A stretch of DNA of 64,000 nt, taken from assembly GCF_900090045.1 (NCBI RefSeq), contig NC_041783.1:832001-896000 (forward strand). Reading direction: 5' to 3'. The first letter of the stretch is position 1. Each line of letters begins with the position of its first letter. Made by a program: the position numbers and the translations under genes. The DNA comes from Plasmodium malariae (lineage: Eukaryota; Apicomplexa; Aconoidasida; Haemosporida; Plasmodiidae). The notes below the pieces were generated by a model. That model saw nothing but the letters and a program-made list of their open reading frames with translations, searched no databases and was not told where the DNA came from. Below are positions 35,627 to 46,554 of this stretch, piece after piece.

Positions 35627-36054
35627 GTTTATTTCTATTTGTGCTTTACTTATAATTTCGTATTGTAGCAGTTACTAATATAATTATAATAATAATAATA
35701 ATAATAATAATAATTTACGATTATTGATAGTTTTATTTTTTTTTGCAATTATTGTTAATATGTTTATTTTTTATTATATTTTTATTTATTTTTTCTTTTT
35801 TGGCTAGTTAAAAAAAAAAAAAAAAAAAAAGCTAGTTACACTTGTGTTTATGCATTTCCTTTTCCAGTTTACATGTACAAATATAAAAAAATTTATTACA
35901 TGTTCAAGCAAATTTTACCAAAATTGTGTAACGCGCAACTGTACAAGAACGGTTACACATAAACGAGAACAAGTACACTTGTGCACGTATGCATGTAGGT
36001 ATATATGTATATGGTATGTATGTGTGCACGTAAGTATGTAAGTGTATATGTAAG

Positions 36055-36109
<55 letters not shown>

Positions 36110-37296
36110 ATAACTACGCGGGAACTGCGTATGTAGGCATATATCCCACACAATTTAATAATTTTAACTATTAAATATTAATAAACAATTACAAGTTCGG
36201 ACAAGAATACAGTTACAGCCCTCGATATAACTTATTAAGTGAATATTGTGAATACTAATTTTTTAATTTATCATATATGCTCTGCTAAAAAAGAAAAAAG
36301 AGAACAAATTAATTTCAATGATTACACATGCACATACCTGTATGTGTGTATGTATGCACGTATGTAAGTATGCACTTACGTATATGTATATACCTATATA
36401 TGCGTGTATATGTATGTTCGCTGAATTTTCCACCTCTTTTTTTTTTAAAAAGTAGCATACATTTTCAAGGCAAAAGAAATATTTCAAATTAAATGAAATC
36501 CATTTCACGCTCGAAAATGTACATATAAAATAGGTATATATATGTATACATGTATAGATAAATGAACAAGTTATATTCTACTAATTACGTAAAATGGAGT
36601 ATATTAAAAACATGCTCATCTAACGAATAACATAAAGGCAAGAATGCGTAAACATGTTGTCATACATTTAATTAATTAGTTAAAAAGTTAATCTGCTACT
36701 ATGCAAATATGCTAATCTGCTAATATGCTAATATGCTAATCTGCTAATATGCTAATCTGCTAATATGCTAATCTGCTAATATGCTAATCTGCTATTTTGA
36801 TAATTTTATATTTTGTTAATTTCTTACTCCCCTGACTCGTTAATTTAAATTACAATTAACGTAACCGTGAAATATGCAATTTAGCTTTCTTCTCGCATGA
36901 TTTACATTTTCCTTTATAACATAATTTTATAAAATAAGAATAATATTCCTAGTATGAACAAAAAAAAAAAAAAAAGGAAGAAAAAGAGGTAAGATGAAAA
37001 AAAAAATGCTGGTGCCTCTTCCTTTTAACCGTATATATAATGTTATTCATTGAAAAAAATAAATTTCATAGCATTATTTTGTAAACATTACACCAATGTC
37101 CATGTTAAATGTATGATAAAAATATATATTGATTTTCTTTTTTTTCTTTTTATGCAAATTTTTACATAATACGAATTTTACACATGCTTCGTACGTTTAC
37201 ATACGCGTATAACACATGTTTATGATGCTTGTATGCACGTATATATAAGTATTTATATTCATAAATGTATGCATATATTCCCATATATCTATGTAA

Positions 37297-37342
<46 letters not shown>

Positions 37343-37935
37343 GTACCTTTTTGTACATTATTTTTAAATTTGTATTCGCATTATGTTTAAAGGAAAAACA
37401 ATTTCAAGATGAAATACATTGAAACGTTTGCAAGTATATGTAATATACATTTCTATAACAAATGCGTCAAATGAAATGTTTATTGTGAAACCTTTTTAAT
37501 ATTTACCTTATTATACATACTAATTTTGCGTTCTTTTTGTTCCCCTCTTTTTTTTTCTTTTTTTTTTTTTTTTGCTTTCTTTTTGTTCCACTACTTTTTT
37601 TTTTTTTTTTTCATTTTTTCGTTGCATTTTATTAAAATTTACCATAAAATTAGAGCAATGACGCATATGTATCATTGAAAGCATTTGAGAAAATATTTAA
37701 ACCTCTTCGTTTTTGCAGTCTACCCATTTTGTTATTTTTCAAAATATATGTACATGTACTCATAACGTGTATATATGTGCACGTGTGGGGAAAGAAAAAC
37801 GTTGTTCCTCCTTTAGGTAGACCTCATCATTTCTTCTTAACCGTATTAACCGTATTTGAATAAAATTTACTATTTTGGCAAAATCTCCGTGGATTGTATA
37901 TAATAACATAAAACGTTGACAAAATTTAAAAGAAT
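35627..37935. other. Divergent intergenic region, U2AF35 / HECT ligase
   Basis: 2.3 kb, presumably two promoters. Features: (ATA)n at 35688-35715 just upstream of U2AF35, poly(dA) at 35812-35830, (AT)n at 36058-36104 and 37301-37340, a TGCTAATA-type 8-bp repeat at 36707-36795, and poly(dT) blocks at 37556-37611. I see no exon. Confidence 0.7.
36707..36795. repeat. 8-bp repeat (GCTAATAT / GCTAATCT)
   Basis: About eleven copies, alternating TATGCTAA and CTGCTAAT, forming an approximate 15-16-bp higher-order unit. Intergenic. Confidence 0.85.
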
Positions 37936-40900
37936 ATGTTTAATGAAGGTAGTAATAGTAGAAGAATTAACTTGAGTGGAAAAAAGCATGTTATACTGAA
38001 TAAGGACTCGTTTATTGAAAAAGCTAAAAGGGAGAAAGAAATTTGTCTTACATTAACGAAAAGAAAAAATGCTTTTAAAATTATAAGTAATTATATTTGT
38101 TTTAAAAAATGTATTGAGAGTAGAAGAGAAGAAATAAATAATATTCTTCCTAAAAGAATAAATGATATAATATTATTAGAGAAAATAGTATCACCTGCTA
38201 TTTATAGGAAAGCACTGAGGATATGTTTACATGAATTTTCAGTTCAGTCAACTTTTCTTTTTTCAAAAAAGGATTGTTATAAACATTACAAGGGTATGAA
38301 ATTTGAAAATACGATATACCCACCAATAAAATGTTTACTCGATGTAATAAAGTTATATAACAAAATAGATCGTTTAGAGGAGGATGAAGATGGTAACATA
38401 ACCAAGGATGGTACTGCTACTAGCAGTTTCGACGCAAAGGACAGTGGTGAAAGTATATTACGGAGTGATAACCAGATAAGCTGTACACAGGATAAAACAA
38501 TTTTTCATGATCGTCCACATGTTGATAAGGAAAAATTAGGAAGCAGTATCGAAGTAGTAAAAAACAAATTTTATTACAGACACAAGAAAGAATTGAAAAT
38601 ATTGACAAATCATTTAGACATTTTGTTAGGAAATTATTATGTATATAATGTGAACATATATAGAGAATACCATGAAGGGGTAAGGAGGGAGGAGGAAGAC
38701 TATTATAAGTCTAGTAGTGTAAATAGTAGTGGTAGAAGAGGCGTACAATTCGAAAAAAGTACGGACGAACTGAGCAGTAGTATGCTACACTTGTATTATT
38801 TGTATAATTTTATTTTGAATAATTTGTTCATTGAAGAGTTGGAGGTGAAAATAAGGCATTACGAGAATAACAGAAATGGGGAAAACTGCAAATATGACGA
38901 AAATTGCAAATATGACGAAAACTGCAAAAATTGCAATTACAAATTAGCCGCGTCGCTCAAGAAAATTAGTGATTACATAATTTTAACTATGAATGGACTG
39001 ACTACCATCATAAAGAAAATACTTCAATCATATGGGGATAAAAACGTTGACATGCATTATGCATCATCAAAGTTAATAATGTATGTCTGTGATATGATAT
39101 ATGTATATTTTTATATATTAAAAATAAAGGGAAAAGATTTAAAGAGTGGTCAGGTAACAGAGCTGAAGCAGAAAATTAACGTGCTACTAAATTTTGTGCT
39201 TGTTCATGTGGGGCAAACGATGGGCCACACCAACGGAAGTGAATACGACAATAAAAAAGACAACAAAAGCGATAACAAAAGCGATAACAAAAGCGATAAC
39301 AAAAGCGATAACAAAAGCGATAACAAAAGCGATAACAAAAGCGATAACAAAAGCAATAACAAAAGCGATAACAAAAACGATAACAAAAGCGATAACAAAA
39401 GCGATAACAAAAACGATAACAAAAGCGATAACAAAAACGATAACAAAAACGATAACAAAAACGATAACAAAAACAATAACGATAGTAATAGTAATTATAA
39501 TAATAATTACTACCATGGAAGTTCTTTCCATGGTAGTTTCTTTCATCGCAGTTCTCGCCGTCGCAGTTGTGCTGGCAATAACTACCATCTTTTTATTTCT
39601 TTCTTTAAATATAATATTTTCGAATTATTCACAAGTACCGTCGATGTAAAGGATGAATTGAAACTACTGAAAAGGATACTACTAATAATAATTAACAATA
39701 CCTACAAAGATGTGGATGCAATGAGAAAGTATGTGTACAACTGTGACAACAATACAATTAACTCTATTCATAACAAATCCTATATATATAATCAACATTC
39801 ATTTGATTCATATCATATTTCTGGAATCAATTTATTTAAAAATCTACTATTATTTGCTCAGTGCAATAGGAAATTCTTAGACCATAATATTTTTGATTTA
39901 CTTCTAGAGGCATATTTATTTTTGCCCCTTAAGTATCATCCGTATATTTACCAGGTCACTGTAATTGAAGGTAACAAAGAGAAATGGTTGGGATTAGCTG
40001 GAAATAATCTGATCAACGATTCTACAAAATTCAAGAATAATGTGAATGGAAATCAAAGGGGTAGAGAAGCGTCATTACTTGAGGAACCTTCACCAGAGCT
40101 GAAGGCGGAATGGGAAAGGCCGCAGGAGGAGGAACCGAATAAGTCGTTGCAATCGAGTCCGGGCGAAAATAAAAATACTTTTAGCACTTATCAAGCATAT
40201 ATGAAGAAATTACAAATGGGTTATTATTATAGCAAGGATATAATCGATTCGCTGCTGTACATATGCAGTAAGTGTGGTTTTATCAAATTAGACACCTTGC
40301 TTTTTGTTTTGCTTCCTTTTAGAAGCTTACATATAAATATATATAAAACATATAAAAATTACTACGACTATATTAAAAATGTGAGCAGCAGTGCTGAGGA
40401 GGTAATAAATGGAAAGTATGACAGTGTAAGCAGTAGAAAAAAGGAAGAACTACGCGGGTATCTTGGATCCAAGGGTAACCACGAGAAGGAGCGCATCATA
40501 AACAGGGCTGGAGGCCATGGTAATAGCCGCCATGGTAGTAGCTTCCACGATGGTAGCCTTCACGGCAGTAGCGGCCATAATACGAACCACCGTAGTAGCA
40601 GCAGTCATTATAAGCATGTTTTAAATTTTTCGAAGGGAGCGCAGGAGAAGGACCCCATTGGGGGAATGGCTTTGCAAAGAGTCCAGAGAAATTGCCTTTT
40701 TAGCTTAAACAACTTAGTAAGTGTAAAAGAAGAAAAGGAAAAAGGATATGATATGATAAACAATGACATATTATTGAGGGTGAAAAAAATATTGGTAATG
40801 CATCATATCCCTATTTATTTAATAAAAATAATATATCTCTTTTGGTTTTACACATGTAAATGCAACGATACCATGTTTTTTAAAAATTTGGTGTTTTTTC

Positions 40901-43900
40901 CATATTTTGACAATACAGCTTTATCTATTTATGTTTCTTCCTTTTGTTTTCTTTTTCATTATTATATTATAATTAATATGTACAATAAACTAATTGACAT
41001 AAAGAGTTACAGACTTAGTAATCATTTTATGAAGCATGCATGTTTTAAAAAGGTATGCAGTCTCTTAGTGTTATCCTTGTGTGTTATTTTAAAGGTGTCA
41101 ATAAATGCAATTAATTTTGAAATAATGTATAGATTATCAGATGAAGGAAGAAAAAGGATAGAGGAACTCATCGAAGGCATTGCGGATGAGGATATATATA
41201 ATGATGAGGATGAGGAGTACGAAAAGGAGTTTAACAGAAAAGAGGAAGACGATGTACTATACGGGGGAGATGTAATACACGTGGAAGATATGGAAAAAAT
41301 AAAAGGAAAAAAGGGACAAAATGAGGATATTTTCTATGGAGAGAAAAACCGGTTTAACGACACCCTCATATTGAATTTTCAAATATTGCATGTATCTTTG
41401 GGGGATGAAGAAAAGGTCGAAGATGATAAATGCAGATGTGGCAAAAGTTTTGTGAGAAAGGAGGTAGAAGAAGGGACAAGTAAAAATGAAGTTCAGACGG
41501 AGCATAAAAAAAAAAAAATTTATGAAAATTTTGGTAAAAATGTGGTACAAGAAGAGGTAAAGAATGAAGGTGTAGATTATACGAGAAGTCTAGGTGCCAA
41601 CATTGTGTTAGGTAACGATGATGATGATTCGTTTGATATGTATGTTAGTAGTCTCCCCCAATGTGACTTGTTAAAAATACTGGAGTCGTTAGATAGATTA
41701 AGGAAGTATGAATGCACTTGCAATGAAAGGGATTGCTACTGTTATGTTAGTGGTAGTGATGGTGGTGATGACAGTGGCTATGGATGGGGAAGACTATGCA
41801 CAGACTGCAGTATGAGGGAGTTCATACGGAGGAGTAGTAGAAACAGTAAATGCGTTAATTATGCGAATGATGGTATTAACAGCAGCATTGTAGGAAGCGG
41901 GTATGGCTGTGGTAGTATTAGCGGAAGTGGTAAGGGAAGCGCTTTGGGGTCTCAAGGGAGAAACGTTGAGGACTCGTCATACACGTCAACGATGATCACG
42001 TACTATCTGTACAAGAGTGATAGGAAGGGGCTGAGCTACATTTTGCCGCTGTTGTTGAAAAAGCTATACAAGATAAATAGCTATATAGATTTGTTTGAAG
42101 AAGATTTTTTCGTTATAAAGGAAACATTTAATTTATTAAAAAACCGCTTCAACATTTTAGGTGAGTGTAATAACTTAAATTACAATAGTAGTAGTTATAA
42201 TGAAGAATCCCATTTATTTATAGAAAAGAATGATATATATTTAAATAATAATATAAAGCATGTGAATGTTTTGGCAAATTATTTATTGCGACATGCACCT
42301 TTTACCTTACCATTTAGTGATAGAATACTTTTATTTTATCATTTCCGTAATAAGAGTAAAGAGAATATAAGAGACGATCAACGTTTTAATTTTATAGAGG
42401 CAAAACATCATTTAATAAGACGAGGAAATATTATGGAAGATGCTTTTATAATACTACATAAACTCGATTCAACACAATTAAAACAAAATATTAGAATAGC
42501 TTTTATTGATAAAAATGGTAATGAAGAAACAGGAATAGATGGAGGTGGATTATTCAAAGAATTTATTATTTTATTATGTAGGGAAATATTTCATCCTAAT
42601 TTTATTTTATTCCAAAATTTGCAAAAAAATAATACATTATTTCCAAAAACTTATGAACAGAACGACAACTTAACTTTGTATGAGTTTGCTGGTAGAGTAG
42701 TAGGCAAAGCTATATATGAAAGAATATTAATAGAAACCATTTTTAATAATGTCTTTTTAAATCTATTACTTTTTGACGATATTGATATAAATGATATATT
42801 CTTTATTGATGAAAATATCTTTAATAGTTTATTATATATTCAGAATACTAATAATGTCGAAAATTTATCTTTAACCTTTTGTACCTATGAGAAAAAAAGC
42901 CCTGATGTAGGTACTATAAAGCAGTATGAAGACATAAAGAATTTTTTCTATATTTTAAGCAAAAATGTTTTGAATAATACTTTTCCTAATAATACTTCTG
43001 GAATAGTTGGTACCTCTAGTACTAGCAGAAGTGATATGGAGCCCTTTTTTTTCCCACAAAGTGGACCTTATCCTCATGGGAACATAAACAATTTCTTCAG
43101 CATCATCGATAACTTAGATGCCCTCATAAATACTTTGGATAGGAATTTGTCCTCTATTTCAAGAAACGTTATGCAGATGGGTCGTTTGAGCAGGAATACC
43201 GATTTGAGCGACCATAGCAGTTTTGACAATTTTGGCAGTTTTAACGGTCCTAGGGGCCATAGTGCCATCCATAGAGTGGATATAACGAGAAATGACGTAA
43301 GTAGTAATGTACCTTTGTCTGTAGGTAGGGAAGACGAGAGGGTTTCATACAGCCAGTCCAGTCTGAACGGTAGAGTTGATCCTGTTTCGAGTGAAAATGT
43401 GGAAAACCAAAGTAGCGAAAACGAAAATACAAATGATCAATTTTTACAGAAGGAGGACTTTGAATGTATTGAACTAATTCCAAATGGTCGAAATATAATA
43501 GTGAATGATGAAAATAAAAAATTATATATAAAATTATATATTAATTATAAATATAATAAATTAATAAAGAAAAAAACGGAGTATTTTTTAAAAGGTTTAT
43601 CACAATTAATACCAACGAAATGGCTTAAACTTTTTAATGCTCAAGAGTTGAAGACACTAATTTCTGGTAATGATAAATGTTTTGATGTAGATGATTTAAG
43701 AAAGAATGTTGTTTATGGTGGTGGGTACAGTGAGACTAGTAGAACAGTTATTAATTTATTTGAAATATTAAAAAGGTTTACACCAAAAGAGAAGAGTCTT
43801 TTTCTTATGTTTGTAACAAGTTGTTCAAGATCTCCTCTACTAGGTTTTCAAGAATTATATCCAAAATTTTGTATTTACAGAGTAGTAGATTATACTAGAC

Positions 43901-44019
43901 TACCCACTGCATCAACATGTGTCAATTTGTTGAAACTGCCTGATTATTCATCATGCGAAGTTTTGTATAAAAATTTGGTAACGGCAATAAATGGTACGCA
44001 GGGCTTTGACTTGAGCTAA
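37936..44019 (+). CDS. HECT-domain E3 ubiquitin ligase (UBE3B/UBE3C-like)
   Basis: A single-exon, 2027-residue protein. The C-terminal HECT domain starts near 1480: ETGIDGGGLFKEF, then TLYEFAGRVVGKAIYE, the C-lobe VVYGGGY and LFLMFVTSCSRSPLLGF, and the catalytic LPTASTCVNLLKLP with Cys1995. The ending GFDLS resembles the G-F-x-L-S tail of UBE3B/UBE3C. An Asn/Ser-rich insert of about 180 residues (1660-1838) splits the domain between the N-lobe and the hinge. The N-terminal 1400 residues have low similarity and many low-complexity inserts, including a (NKSD)n tract at about 438-515. The family forms a thioester on the Cys and transfers ubiquitin to substrates; UBE3B/C relatives act in proteasome-linked quality control. 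The first exon ATG fits the conserved start SGKKHVILNKDSF... region, which in relatives carries an IQ motif that is not evident here. Confidence 0.94.
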   Translation: MFNEGSNSRRINLSGKKHVILNKDSFIEKAKREKEICLTLTKRKNAFKIISNYICFKKCIESRREEINNILPKRINDIILLEKIVSPAIYRKALRICLHEFSVQSTFLFSKKDCYKHYKGMKFENTIYPPIKCLLDVIKLYNKIDRLEEDEDGNITKDGTATSSFDAKDSGESILRSDNQISCTQDKTIFHDRPHVDKEKLGSSIEVVKNKFYYRHKKELKILTNHLDILLGNYYVYNVNIYREYHEGVRREEEDYYKSSSVNSSGRRGVQFEKSTDELSSSMLHLYYLYNFILNNLFIEELEVKIRHYENNRNGENCKYDENCKYDENCKNCNYKLAASLKKISDYIILTMNGLTTIIKKILQSYGDKNVDMHYASSKLIMYVCDMIYVYFYILKIKGKDLKSGQVTELKQKINVLLNFVLVHVGQTMGHTNGSEYDNKKDNKSDNKSDNKSDNKSDNKSDNKSDNKSDNKSNNKSDNKNDNKSDNKSDNKNDNKSDNKNDNKNDNKNDNKNNNDSNSNYNNNYYHGSSFHGSFFHRSSRRRSCAGNNYHLFISFFKYNIFELFTSTVDVKDELKLLKRILLIIINNTYKDVDAMRKYVYNCDNNTINSIHNKSYIYNQHSFDSYHISGINLFKNLLLFAQCNRKFLDHNIFDLLLEAYLFLPLKYHPYIYQVTVIEGNKEKWLGLAGNNLINDSTKFKNNVNGNQRGREASLLEEPSPELKAEWERPQEEEPNKSLQSSPGENKNTFSTYQAYMKKLQMGYYYSKDIIDSLLYICSKCGFIKLDTLLFVLLPFRSLHINIYKTYKNYYDYIKNVSSSAEEVINGKYDSVSSRKKEELRGYLGSKGNHEKERIINRAGGHGNSRHGSSFHDGSLHGSSGHNTNHRSSSSHYKHVLNFSKGAQEKDPIGGMALQRVQRNCLFSLNNLVSVKEEKEKGYDMINNDILLRVKKILVMHHIPIYLIKIIYLFWFYTCKCNDTMFFKNLVFFPYFDNTALSIYVSSFCFLFHYYIIINMYNKLIDIKSYRLSNHFMKHACFKKVCSLLVLSLCVILKVSINAINFEIMYRLSDEGRKRIEELIEGIADEDIYNDEDEEYEKEFNRKEEDDVLYGGDVIHVEDMEKIKGKKGQNEDIFYGEKNRFNDTLILNFQILHVSLGDEEKVEDDKCRCGKSFVRKEVEEGTSKNEVQTEHKKKKIYENFGKNVVQEEVKNEGVDYTRSLGANIVLGNDDDDSFDMYVSSLPQCDLLKILESLDRLRKYECTCNERDCYCYVSGSDGGDDSGYGWGRLCTDCSMREFIRRSSRNSKCVNYANDGINSSIVGSGYGCGSISGSGKGSALGSQGRNVEDSSYTSTMITYYLYKSDRKGLSYILPLLLKKLYKINSYIDLFEEDFFVIKETFNLLKNRFNILGECNNLNYNSSSYNEESHLFIEKNDIYLNNNIKHVNVLANYLLRHAPFTLPFSDRILLFYHFRNKSKENIRDDQRFNFIEAKHHLIRRGNIMEDAFIILHKLDSTQLKQNIRIAFIDKNGNEETGIDGGGLFKEFIILLCREIFHPNFILFQNLQKNNTLFPKTYEQNDNLTLYEFAGRVVGKAIYERILIETIFNNVFLNLLLFDDIDINDIFFIDENIFNSLLYIQNTNNVENLSLTFCTYEKKSPDVGTIKQYEDIKNFFYILSKNVLNNTFPNNTSGIVGTSSTSRSDMEPFFFPQSGPYPHGNINNFFSIIDNLDALINTLDRNLSSISRNVMQMGRLSRNTDLSDHSSFDNFGSFNGPRGHSAIHRVDITRNDVSSNVPLSVGREDERVSYSQSSLNGRVDPVSSENVENQSSENENTNDQFLQKEDFECIELIPNGRNIIVNDENKKLYIKLYINYKYNKLIKKKTEYFLKGLSQLIPTKWLKLFNAQELKTLISGNDKCFDVDDLRKNVVYGGGYSETSRTVINLFEILKRFTPKEKSLFLMFVTSCSRSPLLGFQELYPKFCIYRVVDYTRLPTASTCVNLLKLPDYSSCEVLYKNLVTAINGTQGFDLS
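39246..39480 (+). repeat. In-frame 12-bp repeat (GATAACAAAAGC) encoding NKSD
   Basis: About twenty copies inside the HECT ligase gene, coding Asp-Asn-Lys-Ser/Asn. AGC and AAC alternate at the variable codon, so the array mixes NKSD and NKND. Minus-strand open frames over it are shadows. Confidence 0.95.
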
Positions 44020-44492
44020 CACATTGCCAGCTCCCTTTTCGAAGATACGCATGGACATATATGCGTATGGGTATGTGTATGTTTGTGTGTAGATCTGGTT
44101 CGTATTGTCGCAGAATAGTCATATTTTTAAAAACACCGTCAAAACTGTATTTTATTTTGTTTAATTATTTTTTTCATTTTTTTCGGTTATCTGGGTACCC
44201 TTGCACCGCTTCTTACGTTTTTGATTTGCGAAATGTTGTTGCACCGTTTCTCTTAAGAGCTTGGTTTAAATAGCTGGCATTGCAAGATTATATACAGGGG
44301 ACTATGAACAGATCTACGAACATTCAAACAAATACATAAACACGTGTACCTTATCGATTCATTAATATTTCTGGATTGCATTTAATTAGTACGCTCTCCA
44401 ATATGTAGTTTTTTTTTTTTTTTTTTGTCTACGCCTCAGCATTAGTGTAAAAAGGAGTGCACACATACCCATGCGTATGTGGACATATGCTT

Positions 44493-44532
<40 letters not shown>

Positions 44533-45567
44533 TCTTATGGGGAATGGATTTTATTATATTATTTTTTTTTTTTTGTTTATTTCAATGATTCAGGCATATA
44601 TATCTATATTTATTCATGTCGCATGTTTTGTTCCATAGCATATTGTGCTAATTTACTTTTTTTTTTTTTTTTTTCTAAATTTTAAAATGAATTAAAGAAG
44701 TATAAAAGTAAAAAGTATAATTTAAACGCAGTTTAAGCACTATATAAACATGCAATAACCCCACGGTTCCCACAAAAATGAGTTTTACCTATGAGTGTAG
44801 CATAGGTGTAGTTATGCACAATTGCACGTGAGGTATTTTCCCAAAAGTACATCGTACTTTGAAGAGGATTTTTAAAATAAAGCATTCTTATATACACAAA
44901 TAGTAAAATATTTTAGAACAATAAATGATCTGTTACAGACGTAAATCTTTTTTTTGAATGTAAATATAACGAAAACGAAATGAGTAGTTGTACGGCTGCT
45001 GTATGTAAGGTTCATAGCGACGTACGTGCATCATGCGCACGTTTTTATGGGGAAATTTACGCAGACTTTTTTGTTTATGTGGAAAGTATATGTGTATAGA
45101 AGTATTAATACATATATGTATGTATTCACACGTATGTACATGTATATACAAGTGTGCACATTTATTTATATGTAGACATATGTATGTGTATATTTTATAC
45201 ATAACATATATATCCATAGCAAATCATAGCAAATATAAAATTATTTGCATCTCTCTATACTGCTTGCTTAATATTGCACACTCGCCATTACAAATACATT
45301 CCTTTCTATTTGATGTCATATTTTAAAACCCACAATATGAATAATACAAGATTATTATTGTACATTATAAATAACATGTAAAAAATTAACGAATTTTCTT
45401 GAATATGTGTTTTGTTCGTAAATTATTTTAACGCTGTAATATGCACACAAAAAGCTATACGTTGGAATTTTTTTTTTTTTTTTGGCATATTATTTGGTTA
45501 AAAAAAAAAAAAAAAAAAAAAGTTGTTCACTTGGGCATCTATTAATACCTATTTCGCTTCACATTTT

Positions 45568-45725
45568 ACAGTTTACAATTTTCAATTTACATTATACAGT
45601 TTACATTTTTCAAATTTACGTTTTGCAGTTTACATTTTTCAAACTTATGTTTTGCAGTTTACATTTTTCAAACTTATGTTTTGCAATTTACATTTTTCAA
45701 ACTTACGTTTTGCAGTATACATTTC
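45568..45725. repeat. 29-bp tandem repeat, T-rich
   Basis: Four good copies of a unit reading CAGTTTACATTTTTCAAAC then TTATGTTTTG, preceded by partial copies. The period equals that of the unrelated array at 46325. Confidence 0.88.
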
Positions 45726-46018
45726 GCGTTTATTTTATTTTAATTTTTTTTTTTTTTCGCTTTTTTTGGTTTCCTCGTAAACTCTCCTTTTAATAAGAAT
45801 AATTGTAAATTTTAATATTTACCCAGTGATGTTTTGACAATTTGGGCTTTGTTGAGAATGCGCTCTCATGGCAAATGACTACCGCATGGGAAGGTAAAAT
45901 AAAACGCACGCTTGTTTTACCTGTTCTCTTCTTAAGTAATACGCGTACAGATGCATATTATGCGTGTATTTTATGCTTTGTTCGAATGTATTTTATTTTT
46001 TAATCTATTATATTACCG

Positions 46019-46049
<31 letters not shown>

Positions 46050-46324
46050 CCCCCATTTTTCACTTTTCGATCCACCATCCCCCTTGTATAGCACACTCGG
46101 AAAATATATGACGCATAGAATAAATTTGTCCAAAACGATGTGGCAATTAGTTTTTCGTTAAAAGTGTTTTCATTTTCTTTTCATATAAGAATAAGTTTGA
46201 TAAATTGTCCTAGTCCTTAGTCTAGTATAGCACTAGAGAGGAAAGCCAGCCGACTGTGCGTTTATTCGAACACTCGAAGAAGTACAGCGTAAGTTGCTCT
46301 TACGTAACAGACACAGTGGTAGCC

Positions 46325-46502
46325 ACGCTCACGTAAGAATAACAGCTGAAGCTGCTCACACGTAGCAATAACAGCTGAAGCTGCTCACACGTAGCAATAA
46401 CAGCTGAAGCTGCTCACACGTAGCAATAACAGCTGAAACTGCTCACACGTAGCAGTAACATCTGAAGCTGCTCAAACGTAGCAATAACAGCTGAAGCTGC
46501 TA
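46325..46502. repeat. 29-bp tandem repeat upstream of AP-4 mu, GC-richer
   Basis: Six copies of a unit containing AACAGCTGAAGCTGCTCACA followed by CGTAGCAAT. It ends 52 bp before the AP-4 mu ATG and so lies in the promoter or 5' UTR. The period is not a multiple of three and each unit has stops, so it is not coding. GCT and AGC blocks within a unit can pair. Confidence 0.92.
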
Positions 46503-46554
46503 TTACCTCCATCGGAAGTACCATACATATGCAGTTATATGCAGTCTAGGGAGC

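Larger units (their letters stand above)
44020..46554. other. Intergenic region between HECT ligase and AP-4 mu (same strand)
   Basis: Contains poly(dT) (44409-44426, 44659-44674), (TA)n (44499-44530), a 29-bp array (45568-45725) and, immediately upstream of the next gene, a second, GC-richer 29-bp array. No exon seen. Confidence 0.7.

Noticed and set aside
39187..39649. Three open frames of 90-151 codons overlapping the HECT gene
   Set aside because: Shadow frames over the in-frame NKSD array of the real coding strand.
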